In this document: positions 24,183 to 31,808 of the stretch, in pieces
How the letters are laid out: each line of letters begins with the position of its first letter
How positions within the stretch are numbered: the first letter of the stretch is position 1
From: QHWK01 sp035259385
Lineage (GTDB): Bacteria > Acidobacteriota > Vicinamibacteria > Vicinamibacterales > CAVVIG01
DNA length: 64,000 nucleotides
Direction of reading: 5' to 3'
NCBI GenBank assembly: GCA_035259385.1
Contig: DATFWL010000183.1
Coordinates: 88,564 to 152,563, forward strand
Translations under genes and position numbers: made by a program
The notes under the pieces: model-generated
Told to the model about the DNA's origin: nothing
Databases searched by the model: none
Seen by the model: the letters and a program-made list of their open reading frames with translations, nothing else

Positions 24183-25794
24183 GACCCTCCACCGGTGCGT
24201 GATAGTCGTACGCGTCCCAGGTGACGATCGGCGTGTGCGTGAAATTCTCGGTTGGCGGCGGCGAGGTCGTCGTCCACTCGAGGCCGACCGAGCCCCACGG
24301 ATTCGAGCCCGCCAGCCTGCCGTAGCGCAGCGACCACATCAGATACGCCATCGGCAGCAGATAACCGACGCCGAGGATCGACGCGCCCGCCGAGGAGAGC
24401 ACGTTCAGCACCTGGAAGTCCGGCGGATACGCGTGATAGCGGCGCGGCATCCCGAGGTAGCCGACGACGAACTGCGGGAAGAAGGTGAGGTTGAACCCGA
24501 CGAAGATGATGCCCGCTGCCAGCTTCGCGAGGCCCTCGTTGTAGAGGCGGCCGCTGATCTTCGGCCACCAGTAGTGGAGCCCGCCGAGGTATCCCATGAT
24601 CGTGCCGCCGACCATGATGTAGTGGAAGTGCGCGACGATGAAGTAGGTGTCGGTGACGTGCACGTCGAGGCCGACTGCCGCGAGGAAAAGCCCCGTCAGC
24701 CCTCCAATCGTGAACAGCCCGATGAACCCGTAGGCGTAGAGCATCGGCGTCTCCCACGACACCGCGCCCCTGTACATCGTCGCCGTCCAGTTGAACACCT
24801 TCACCGCGGAGGGAATTGCGACGAGAAAGCTGAGAATCGAGAAGATGAGGGCCGAGTAGACCGACTCGCCGGCGACGAACATGTGGTGGCCCCAGACGAG
24901 GAAGCCGAGCACGGCGATGGCCAGGCTCGCGAACGCGACGAACGGATAGCCGAACACCGGCTTGCGGCAGCCGGCGGCGACGAGCTCGCTGATGACGCCC
25001 ATCGCGGGCAGCACCATGATGTAGACCGCGGGATGCGAGTAGAACCAGAACAGATGCTGGAAGAGCACCGGATCGCCGCCGAGCCGCGGATCGAAGAAGC
25101 CGAAGTGGAAGACGCGCTCGACGCCGACCAGCAGCACGGTGATCGCGATCACCGGCGTGCCGAGCACGTTGATCAGGCTGGTTGCGTAGGTCGACCACAG
25201 GAACAGCGGCATCCGGAACCAGGTCATGCCCGGCGCGCGCATCCGGTGGATCGTCACGATGAAGTTCAGGCCGGTGAGGATCGACGAGAAGCCGGTGATG
25301 AAGATGCCGAGCGCCGTCGGTACGACGTTGGTCGTCGACGAGACCGTGCTGAACGGCGTGTAGAACGTCCAGCCGGTGTCGACGCCGCCGGCGATGATCG
25401 CGTACAGCGTGAACAGGCCGCCGACGATGTAGATGTACCAGCTGAAGAGATTCAGTTTCGGAAACGCCAGATCCTTCGCGCCGATCATGATCGGAACGAG
25501 GAAGTTCCCGAGCACGGCAGGGATGGCGGGAATCAGGAAGAAGAACACCATCATCACGCCGTGCATGGTGAACAGCTTGTTGTAGGTCTCGTCGGTGACC
25601 AGATCGCCGGCCGGGGTCGCGAGGTCGAGGCGGATCAGCACCGCCATCGCGCCGCCGACGAAGAAGAAGAAGGTCACGCCGGCGAGATAGAGGAGCGCGA
25701 TGCGCTTGTGGTCGCGGGTGAGCAGCCACGACTTGATGCCGTAGCCGTCATTCAGGTAATGCCGCGGCGGAATGAGAACGGTGCTGCTGGCCAT
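24172..25794 (-). CDS. ctaD: Cytochrome c oxidase subunit I
   Basis: A 540-residue heme-copper oxidase core with twelve helices. TMHGVMMVFFFLIPA carries the low-spin heme His; WFYSHPAVYIMVLPAMG holds the CuB His and the His-Tyr crosslink; AHFHYIMVGG supplies the two heme ligands in helix X. The sequence is of the A type with WFYSHPAVY and no subunit III fusion. It follows subunit II by 2 bp. The active site reduces oxygen to water using electrons delivered through subunit II, and the enzyme pumps protons. Confidence 0.95.
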   Translation of the reverse strand: MASSTVLIPPRHYLNDGYGIKSWLLTRDHKRIALLYLAGVTFFFFVGGAMAVLIRLDLATPAGDLVTDETYNKLFTMHGVMMVFFFLIPAIPAVLGNFLVPIMIGAKDLAFPKLNLFSWYIYIVGGLFTLYAIIAGGVDTGWTFYTPFSTVSSTTNVVPTALGIFITGFSSILTGLNFIVTIHRMRAPGMTWFRMPLFLWSTYATSLINVLGTPVIAITVLLVGVERVFHFGFFDPRLGGDPVLFQHLFWFYSHPAVYIMVLPAMGVISELVAAGCRKPVFGYPFVAFASLAIAVLGFLVWGHHMFVAGESVYSALIFSILSFLVAIPSAVKVFNWTATMYRGAVSWETPMLYAYGFIGLFTIGGLTGLFLAAVGLDVHVTDTYFIVAHFHYIMVGGTIMGYLGGLHYWWPKISGRLYNEGLAKLAAGIIFVGFNLTFFPQFVVGYLGMPRRYHAYPPDFQVLNVLSSAGASILGVGYLLPMAYLMWSLRYGRLAGSNPWGSVGLEWTTTSPPPTENFTHTPIVTWDAYDYHAPVEGHVA

Positions 25795-25796
25795 GA

Positions 25797-26753
25797 CTAC
25801 CTTGTCTGTGCCTGTCCCTGGGAAGGCGCCTTGAGCGACTTCACGTATTCGACGAGCTCGAGGAGCTGCTCCTCGGTGACGAGCCCCTGAAACGTCGGCA
25901 TGATCGGCTGAAATCCCAAGGTGACCTGCGCGCTCGGATGCAGGATTGATTCGCGGACGTACGCTTCGTCCACGGTGACCGTTTCACCGTTCTGCAGCCG
26001 CACGCTCTTGCCGAACAGGCCGTCGAGCACCGGCCCGCGGCCCTGCGCGTCGGGCCGATGGCAGGTGTTGCACGCCAGGTCCTGGAACAGCTTCGCGCCC
26101 GCGGAGGCGAGCGAGCCCTCGGCCGGTCCGCCGCTCAGCCACGCCTGGTACTCGCTCGGCTCCATCGCGATCACCTCGCCGGTCATCCCCGAGTGGCGTG
26201 TGCCGCAATATTCCGCGCAGAACAGGCGGTAGCGTCCGGGTTTGGTCGCGTGGAACCAGATGTTGACGTAGCGGCCGGGAATCACGTCCGCCTTGATGCG
26301 GAACGCCGGCACGAAGAAGTCGTGAATCACGTCTTCGGACGTCGTGATCAGCTTGACCGCCCGGCCGACCGGTACGTGCAGTTCGTTGATCTCGCGCTGG
26401 CCGTCCAGGTGCTGGAACTTCCACATCCACTGCTTGCCGACGACGTACACGTTCAGCGTTTCGTCCGGCGGCCGCGCCATCGCGTAGTACACGCTCGCAC
26501 CCCAGACGAAGATCACCATCGTGATCAGCAGGGGGATCACCGTCCAGGCGACCTCGAGCACCATGCCGCCGTGAATCTGATCTCCCACCTGATCCGGCCT
26601 GCGGCGATGGAACCGGATCGCGTAGTAGACGATGAGGCCGGCGATCAGCAGCGAGAAGAAGGTCGCGACGCCGAGCAGGAAAAAATACAGCGCGTCGACG
26701 CGCGACGCCATCGTCGACGCGGCCTCGGGAAATAACGGCGTACCGGTCCACAT
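25797..26753 (-). CDS. ctaC: Cytochrome c oxidase subunit II with C-terminal cytochrome c (caa3 type)
   Basis: A 318-residue protein. Two transmembrane helices (about 22-44 and 66-90) are followed by the CuA cupredoxin domain, with His144 and the CuA loop CAEYCGTRHSGM giving Cys179, Cys183, His187 and Met190. A cytochrome c domain from about residue 215 contains CNTCH (228-232), with a distal Met in the QPIMPTFQG block. This fusion defines caa3 oxidase, which takes electrons directly from Alternative Complex III without a free cytochrome c. The gene follows SCO by 6 bp in the operon. No lipobox is obvious at the N-terminus. Confidence 0.94.
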   Translation of the reverse strand: MWTGTPLFPEAASTMASRVDALYFFLLGVATFFSLLIAGLIVYYAIRFHRRRPDQVGDQIHGGMVLEVAWTVIPLLITMVIFVWGASVYYAMARPPDETLNVYVVGKQWMWKFQHLDGQREINELHVPVGRAVKLITTSEDVIHDFFVPAFRIKADVIPGRYVNIWFHATKPGRYRLFCAEYCGTRHSGMTGEVIAMEPSEYQAWLSGGPAEGSLASAGAKLFQDLACNTCHRPDAQGRGPVLDGLFGKSVRLQNGETVTVDEAYVRESILHPSAQVTLGFQPIMPTFQGLVTEEQLLELVEYVKSLKAPSQGQAQTR

Positions 26754-26759
26754 CGCGCG

Positions 26760-27680
26760 CTAGATCCTCGGAGCCCTGGGCTGCAGGCCTGGCGCCAGCC
26801 GCTCGCGGCGAATCATGACCGCGACGAACGACAGCAGCGCGAGCACGGTCGCGGCGCCGGCGAGACGAAGCGCGCGCATCACGACGAGGCCGTAGCGCCC
26901 GCTCATCGGATCGTAGTGATAGCAGTAGAGCAGGAGCGCGTCCGCGACATTGCCCACTCTGCCATCGGACGCCTCGACGATCGCGTAGCGCAGATCGCGC
27001 GGCCCGTACTCGATCCCGAACAGGTAGCGGGCCAGCCGGCCGTCCGGTGTCAGCACGATGATCCCGCTGGGATGCGCGAATTGCTTCGTCGTCGCGTCCC
27101 ACACGTAGCGGAAACCGGCAGCTCTGGTCAGCCGATCGATTGACGGCTGATCGCCGACGAGGAAGTGCCAGCTCGCCGCCGCGCCCTCGCGCGTGTAGCG
27201 CTCGAGGTAGATCGCTTTCTTGGCGCGCGCCGTCGCGGGCGTGTCCGCCGGATTGAAGCTGACGGTGACGATCTCGAAGTCCTCGCCCGGCTTCAGTGAC
27301 AGCACGCCGAGCGCGCTCGACAGGCCGTTGATGACCTGCGTGCAGAGCATCGGGCAGTCGTAGTATGCGAACACCATGACGACCGGGCGCTTGCCGAAGT
27401 AGTCGCCGAGACGTACCGACGCGCCGCGCTCATCGCGAAAAGCGACGTCGAGCGGTACGCGCTGATCGAGGTTCTGATCGAATCCAATCTCCCGCAGAGG
27501 AGCCGGCACCTGTGACGACGCCATGCCCGGCTCGAGCTTGTAGCCGGCGCTCGCAGGCGCGGATGACATCTGGGCGTGTGCCTCAACCGCAGAGAACGCA
27601 GCGATCGCGGAAACCATTAAGACGAGAACAAAACTCTGCGTTCTCCGCGCGCGCCGCGGTTTATCGCACAACCGGGTCAT
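26760..27680 (-). CDS. SCO1/SenC copper chaperone with C-terminal membrane helix
   Basis: A 306-residue protein. An N-terminal signal (FVLVLMVSAIAAF) leads to a thioredoxin-fold SCO domain with the copper ligands in YYDCPMLC (Cys109, Cys113) and the later His in QFAHPSGIIVLTPDG. Near the end RLAGAATVLALLSFVAVMI is a transmembrane anchor followed by Arg residues. The product delivers copper to the CuA site of the subunit II encoded next door. The ATG overlaps the preceding gene's stop (ATGA). Most of the signal peptide is encoded by a palindromic repeat of an otherwise intergenic type, which is odd; a downstream start would lack any signal. Confidence 0.9.
   Translation of the reverse strand: MTRLCDKPRRARRTQSFVLVLMVSAIAAFSAVEAHAQMSSAPASAGYKLEPGMASSQVPAPLREIGFDQNLDQRVPLDVAFRDERGASVRLGDYFGKRPVVMVFAYYDCPMLCTQVINGLSSALGVLSLKPGEDFEIVTVSFNPADTPATARAKKAIYLERYTREGAAASWHFLVGDQPSIDRLTRAAGFRYVWDATTKQFAHPSGIIVLTPDGRLARYLFGIEYGPRDLRYAIVEASDGRVGNVADALLLYCYHYDPMSGRYGLVVMRALRLAGAATVLALLSFVAVMIRRERLAPGLQPRAPRI
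27585..27661. repeat. Palindromic repeat inside the SCO signal-peptide coding region
   Basis: AACCGCAGAGAACGCAG (27585-27601) is mirrored by CTGCGTTCTC (27636-27645) and CGCGGTT (27655-27661), separated by a GC-rich insertion. The arms are the type of CTGCGTTCTC...GCGGTT palindrome that is usually intergenic. Here it is read in frame as the signal peptide of the SCO protein. Confidence 0.65.
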
Positions 27681-28099
27681 TTCTTCTGCTCGGTCCGCGC
27701 GGGGAGACCGCGCTCCAGCGTCTTCTTGATCGCCTCGTCGATCGGAATCCGCACGATGCCGGCGTTCCTGTCGACCCACGAGTAGCCGGCCAGCGTCTGC
27801 TCCTCGCGCGCGCGGAGATCGGCGAGGTCCTGGCGCGGATTCGTCTGCAGGCGCGGTTCGGGCGGAAGGCGGTTTTCCTGCGTCGCCGCCAGCGGATACT
27901 CCGGCGCGTCCTGCCGTGCCTCGCGGGCGTCGAGATACTTGAACAGCACCCCGACGACGAGATAGATGACGATCGCCACGACAGTGAGCGCGACGCCGAA
28001 CGCGAAGATGCCGCGAATGTCGACGTCACTCTCCTCGTGGCGTGTGCCGGCTTGGTGCCCGTCCGCCGGATGCGTGGGTGGTTGAGGCAGTTCGGCCAT
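27677..28099 (-). CDS. Small membrane protein of the act-cta operon
   Basis: A 140-residue protein of no named family. A hydrophilic, His/Pro-rich N-terminus of about 30 residues precedes one transmembrane helix (IFAFGVALTVVAIVIYLVVG) and a periplasmic tail of about 80 residues with NRLPPEPRLQTNPRQDL and YSWVDRNAGIVRIPIDEAI. The last motif recurs in small proteins that accompany Alternative Complex III and oxidase genes, so it is probably an accessory or assembly factor. It lies 4 bp after actF and overlaps the SCO gene by ATGA. Confidence 0.78.
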   Translation of the reverse strand: MAELPQPPTHPADGHQAGTRHEESDVDIRGIFAFGVALTVVAIVIYLVVGVLFKYLDAREARQDAPEYPLAATQENRLPPEPRLQTNPRQDLADLRAREEQTLAGYSWVDRNAGIVRIPIDEAIKKTLERGLPARTEQKK

Positions 28100-28103
28100 G
28101 GCT

Positions 28104-29321
28104 CTAGTGCGCCGTTCTCGGCGGCGTGCCGCGCTCGATGATCCGGCCGAGCGTTTCGTCGAACTCCGGATCGTGGACCGGGAGGATCGCGCGGCCTCGC
28201 AGTTGGTACACGAAACAGCCGGTGAAGATCGCGCCCATCGTCAGCGGCAGCACGCCGTCCATCCAGCTCACGCCGATCCCGTTCGGGTGAAACTCCGGCG
28301 CGATCAGCCAGAACAGATCCAGGACTCTGACAACGAGGATCGCCACGGCGACTTTCACCAGCAGCTCGGGCTGACGCTTCACGGTCCGGGACAGCAGCAC
28401 GACGAACGGCACGGCGAAATGAAACACCATCAAGCCGACGCCGATCGGCCGCCAGCCGGTCTGGAGCCGGTGCAGGTACCAGGCAATCTCGGCCGGCAGA
28501 TTGCCCGACCAGATGATCAGGTACTGCGAGAAAGAGAAGTACGCCCACAGCATCACGAACGCGAGCATCAGGTTGCCGAGATCGTGAAAGTGGTCCGGCT
28601 GGACGATGCGATCGAGCGGAGCGCGCCGGCTCAGCCAGGTGAGCGCGACGATCAGGAAGGCCAGCGACGACAGCCCCTGGCCGCCGATGATCAGCACGCC
28701 GTAAATCGTCGAGTACCAGTGCGGCTCGAGCGACATCATCCAGTCGAACGACGCGAAGGTGATGGTCAGGCCGTAGGCGACCAGGCCGCTGCCGCTGAGC
28801 AGCTGCATCCGGCGTGCGAGACTGGGATTGCCGGTGCGGTCCTGCTCGAGCGACCAGGTGTTCAGGAAGTACGCGTAGGCATTCCACACCAGGAAGTACA
28901 TCGCGGCGCGGATCAGGAAGAACGGGATGTTCAGGTACGCCTGTTTGTGCTGCAGCACTTCGTCGTGCGCGACGAGATCCGCGCTCGTCCACGGATACAT
29001 CCTCGACATGCCGAGCGCAATCGGCAGGAAGAGCAGCGTCATCACCGGCAGCACGCGCGTGGCCGCGCCAATCGGCCGGCGGATCAGCACGCCCCACGCG
29101 CCGCCCGAGAGCTGATGGATCATGCCGAGCGCCAGGCAGCCGAGCGTCACGCCCAGCCACAGCATGTAGGCCATCAGGTACGACTGCAGGAACTGCGTGG
29201 GATTCAGGAACAGCCCCAGCGCCGAGAGCGCGGCGCCGGCGGCGCCGCCGATCAGCAGTCGCTGCTGCAGACCCTTCAGCTCGGGAATCGCGACGTCGGC
29301 GGTTTGCGTGATCGGTGTCAC
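28104..29321 (-). CDS. actF: Alternative Complex III subunit ActF
   Basis: A 405-residue polytopic membrane protein with about ten helices, a shortened relative of the quinol-binding subunit ActC. Recognisable blocks are SYLMAYMLWLGVTLGCLALG, FDWMMSLEPHWYSTIYG and WAYFSFSQYLIIWSGNLP. The GTG start overlaps the ActE stop as GTGA; the frame upstream of it is an ActE shadow. It forms the membrane core with ActC and probably takes part in proton translocation. Confidence 0.9.
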   Translation of the reverse strand: MTPITQTADVAIPELKGLQQRLLIGGAAGAALSALGLFLNPTQFLQSYLMAYMLWLGVTLGCLALGMIHQLSGGAWGVLIRRPIGAATRVLPVMTLLFLPIALGMSRMYPWTSADLVAHDEVLQHKQAYLNIPFFLIRAAMYFLVWNAYAYFLNTWSLEQDRTGNPSLARRMQLLSGSGLVAYGLTITFASFDWMMSLEPHWYSTIYGVLIIGGQGLSSLAFLIVALTWLSRRAPLDRIVQPDHFHDLGNLMLAFVMLWAYFSFSQYLIIWSGNLPAEIAWYLHRLQTGWRPIGVGLMVFHFAVPFVVLLSRTVKRQPELLVKVAVAILVVRVLDLFWLIAPEFHPNGIGVSWMDGVLPLTMGAIFTGCFVYQLRGRAILPVHDPEFDETLGRIIERGTPPRTAH

Positions 29322-29899
29322 CGGATCTTGTCCCGCTCCGAAGGAGGCACGTCGGCGAGCGTCGCGTGCCCGCTCGTCTGCAGCGCACGGACGTAGGCGA
29401 TGATCGCCCAGCGATCCTCCGCGCGAATCTGCCCGGCGTAGTCGGGCATCGCGCCGAAGCCGTTGGTGATCACGTCGAAGAGATGCCCGACCGGCGCCGC
29501 GAGCAGCCGGTCCTGCAGGAACGACGGCGGATGGCGGAAGCCGCGCTGGACGATCATGCCGTCGCCCTGCCCGGTGCGGCCATGGCACGGCGAGCAGTAG
29601 ATGTCGAACCGCTCGCGTCCCCGCGCCATCGTCGCCGCTGTGACTGGCGCGGGAAACAGCGTCGAGTCCTGGCCGTTCATCTTGCCGGTGTAGGTGAGGT
29701 CGTCGTCGTTCAGATGACCGCGCGCCACCGTGCCTTCGACCGTCGTCCGCGCCGAACGCGCGTCGCCGAAGAACGTCGACTCGCGCAGCGGGATGTACTT
29801 CGGCTGATCGTGCATGTCCTGCCGGCAGGCTGTCAGAAACAGCGACAAGGCCGCAAAGGAAAGAACGACGGACCTGGTCTGGTTTTCAGTCCGCGGCAA
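29318..29899 (-). CDS. actE: Alternative Complex III subunit ActE, monoheme cytochrome c lipoprotein
   Basis: A 193-residue protein. The signal ends LSLFLTAC, a good lipobox, so the mature protein should carry a lipid on Cys. One heme site, CSPCH, is in RFDIYCSPCHGRTGQGDG, and a distal Met is likely in FGAMPDYAGQI. It relays electrons from the pentaheme ActA to the cytochrome domain of oxidase subunit II. It overlaps actD by 14 nt. Confidence 0.9.
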   Translation of the reverse strand: MPRTENQTRSVVLSFAALSLFLTACRQDMHDQPKYIPLRESTFFGDARSARTTVEGTVARGHLNDDDLTYTGKMNGQDSTLFPAPVTAATMARGRERFDIYCSPCHGRTGQGDGMIVQRGFRHPPSFLQDRLLAAPVGHLFDVITNGFGAMPDYAGQIRAEDRWAIIAYVRALQTSGHATLADVPPSERDKIR

Positions 29900-30428
29900 C
29901 GGTGGTGACCTCCCGCGGGTCGAGCGTCTCGAGAAAGCGACGCGTCGACTCCAGATCGAACTTCGGATCCGCCGACTCGATGCAGAGGAAGAACCGGTTG
30001 CGGCTGGCGAGCGCGAAACGTGGCACGTTGAAGACCGGGTGGTACGGCTGCGGCAGGCCGTTGAGCGCGAGCATGCCGAGCACCGCGGACAGCGCCGCGA
30101 CGAGAATCGTGCACTCGAAGGTGACCGGGATGAATGCCGGCCAGCTGTGGAACGGCTTGCCGCCGATGTTCAAGGGATACGCCGACACCGACACCCAGTA
30201 CTGGAGCGCGTACCCGCCGATGCAGCCGACCAGGCCGCCGATCAGCACCACCAGCGGCAGCCGCGACGGGCGCTCGCCGAGCGCGTGATGCAGCGCCTCG
30301 ATCGGAAACGGCGAGTAGGCGTCCATGAACCGGTAGCCTTCGTGATGCGCGCGCTCCGTCGCCGTGACCAGCGATCCCGGGTCGTCGAACTCGGCGATCA
30401 GGCCGTAGACCGCGGCTGACGCCCTCAT
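29886..30428 (-). CDS. actD: Alternative Complex III subunit ActD
   Basis: A 180-residue protein. The first 60 residues are soluble (VYGLIAEFDDPGSLVTAT, MDAYSPFPIEALHHAL), then come two transmembrane helices (LPLVVLIGGLVGCIGGYAL and TILVAALSAVLGMLAL) and a soluble tail. This is the ActD pattern; it carries no cofactor. It overlaps actC by 4 nt and actE by 14 nt, so translation is tightly coupled. Confidence 0.88.
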   Translation of the reverse strand: MRASAAVYGLIAEFDDPGSLVTATERAHHEGYRFMDAYSPFPIEALHHALGERPSRLPLVVLIGGLVGCIGGYALQYWVSVSAYPLNIGGKPFHSWPAFIPVTFECTILVAALSAVLGMLALNGLPQPYHPVFNVPRFALASRNRFFLCIESADPKFDLESTRRFLETLDPREVTTVAAD

Positions 30429-31807
30429 TCTTCGCTCACCTTCGCTTCAGGCAGAATCGTCCGCATCTCGAAGATGGAAATCATCGGCAGGAAGCGCAGG
30501 AACAGGAACAGCAGCGAGAGGAACAGGCCGATCGTTCCGAGAAACGTCGACCAGTCCCAGAAGGTCGGCGCATAGCGGCCCCACGACGAGGTGAGGAAGT
30601 CGCGGTGCAGGCTCAGCACGATGATCACGAACCGCTCGAGCCACATCCCGGTGTTGACGATGAGCGAGATCAGGAAGAGCATCGGCACGCTGGTGCGCAC
30701 GCGCTTCGACCACAATGCCTGCGGGATCACGACGTTGCAGAGAATCAGCGCCCAGTAATAGACGGCATAGGGCCCGAACATGCGGTTCATCGGCACGAAG
30801 CCTTCGTAGGTGTCGGCGCTGTACCAGGCGATGAACCCCTCGGTGAAGTAGCCGTAGGCGACGATCAACCCGGTGACCAGCATCACCTTCGCCATGTTCT
30901 GCAGGTGGCGCATGGTGATGAAGTCCTCGAGCTTGTAGACCGCGCGGATCGGAATCGCGAGCGTGAGCACCATCGCGAAGCCCGAGTAGATTGCGCCGGC
31001 GACGAAGTAGGGTGGGAAGATCGTCGTGTGCCAGCCGGGCACGATCCCGACGGCGAAGTCGAAGCTCACCACCGTGTGCACCGAGACGACGAGCGGCGTT
31101 GCCAGGCCGGCGAGCAGGAGGTACGCCGTCTCGTAGCGATACCAGTGGTGTGCCGATCCGCGCCAGCCCATCGCCAGCATGCCGTAGATCACCCGGCCGG
31201 CGCGGTGCTGCGAGCGATCGCGCAGCGTCGCCAGGTCGGGGATCAGGCCGACGAACCAGAAAAGCGCCGAGACGGTCGCGTAGGTCGAGACCGCGAACAC
31301 GTCCCAGATCAGCGGACTCCTGAACTGCGGCCACAGGTCCATCGTGTTCGGGTACGGGAACAGCCAGTACGCGAGCCACGGCCGTCCGGTGTGGAACAAT
31401 GGAAAGATCCCGGCGCACGCGACGGCGAACAGCGTCATCGCCTCCGCAAACCGGTTGATCGACGTCCGCCAGGTCTGCTTCAGGAGCAGCAGGATCGCGG
31501 AGATCAGCGTGCCGGCGTGACCGATGCCGATCCACCACACGAAGTTCGTGATGTCGAACGCCCACCCGACCGGGATGTTGTTGCCCCAGATCCCGATGCC
31601 CTTGGTGACGAGATACGTGAGCGAGATCAGCAGCAGCAGCGCAAAGGCGGCCGCGGCCATGAAACCGAGATACCAGCCCAGCGGCGTCTTTCGTGTGAGG
31701 ACGATCGCGCTGATCTTGTCGGTGACCGTGCTGAACGTGTGACCCGGCGCGATCACCGGCGGCGCGCCGATGACGGGCTGAAGCGGATCCTGGATGGGTT
31801 CGGGCAT
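30425..31807 (-). CDS. actC: Alternative Complex III subunit ActC (NrfD-like quinol-binding subunit)
   Basis: A 460-residue membrane protein of the NrfD/PsrC family with about ten helices. Family blocks include WWIGIGHAGTLISAILLLLK, SFDFAVGIVPGWHTTIFPPY and MWLERFVIIVLSLHRDF. ActC forms the quinol site on the periplasmic side and passes electrons to the iron-sulfur domain of ActB. It follows actB by 1 bp. The size matches characterised ActC proteins. Confidence 0.93.
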   Translation of the reverse strand: MPEPIQDPLQPVIGAPPVIAPGHTFSTVTDKISAIVLTRKTPLGWYLGFMAAAAFALLLLISLTYLVTKGIGIWGNNIPVGWAFDITNFVWWIGIGHAGTLISAILLLLKQTWRTSINRFAEAMTLFAVACAGIFPLFHTGRPWLAYWLFPYPNTMDLWPQFRSPLIWDVFAVSTYATVSALFWFVGLIPDLATLRDRSQHRAGRVIYGMLAMGWRGSAHHWYRYETAYLLLAGLATPLVVSVHTVVSFDFAVGIVPGWHTTIFPPYFVAGAIYSGFAMVLTLAIPIRAVYKLEDFITMRHLQNMAKVMLVTGLIVAYGYFTEGFIAWYSADTYEGFVPMNRMFGPYAVYYWALILCNVVIPQALWSKRVRTSVPMLFLISLIVNTGMWLERFVIIVLSLHRDFLTSSWGRYAPTFWDWSTFLGTIGLFLSLLFLFLRFLPMISIFEMRTILPEAKVSEE

Positions 31808-31808
31808 C

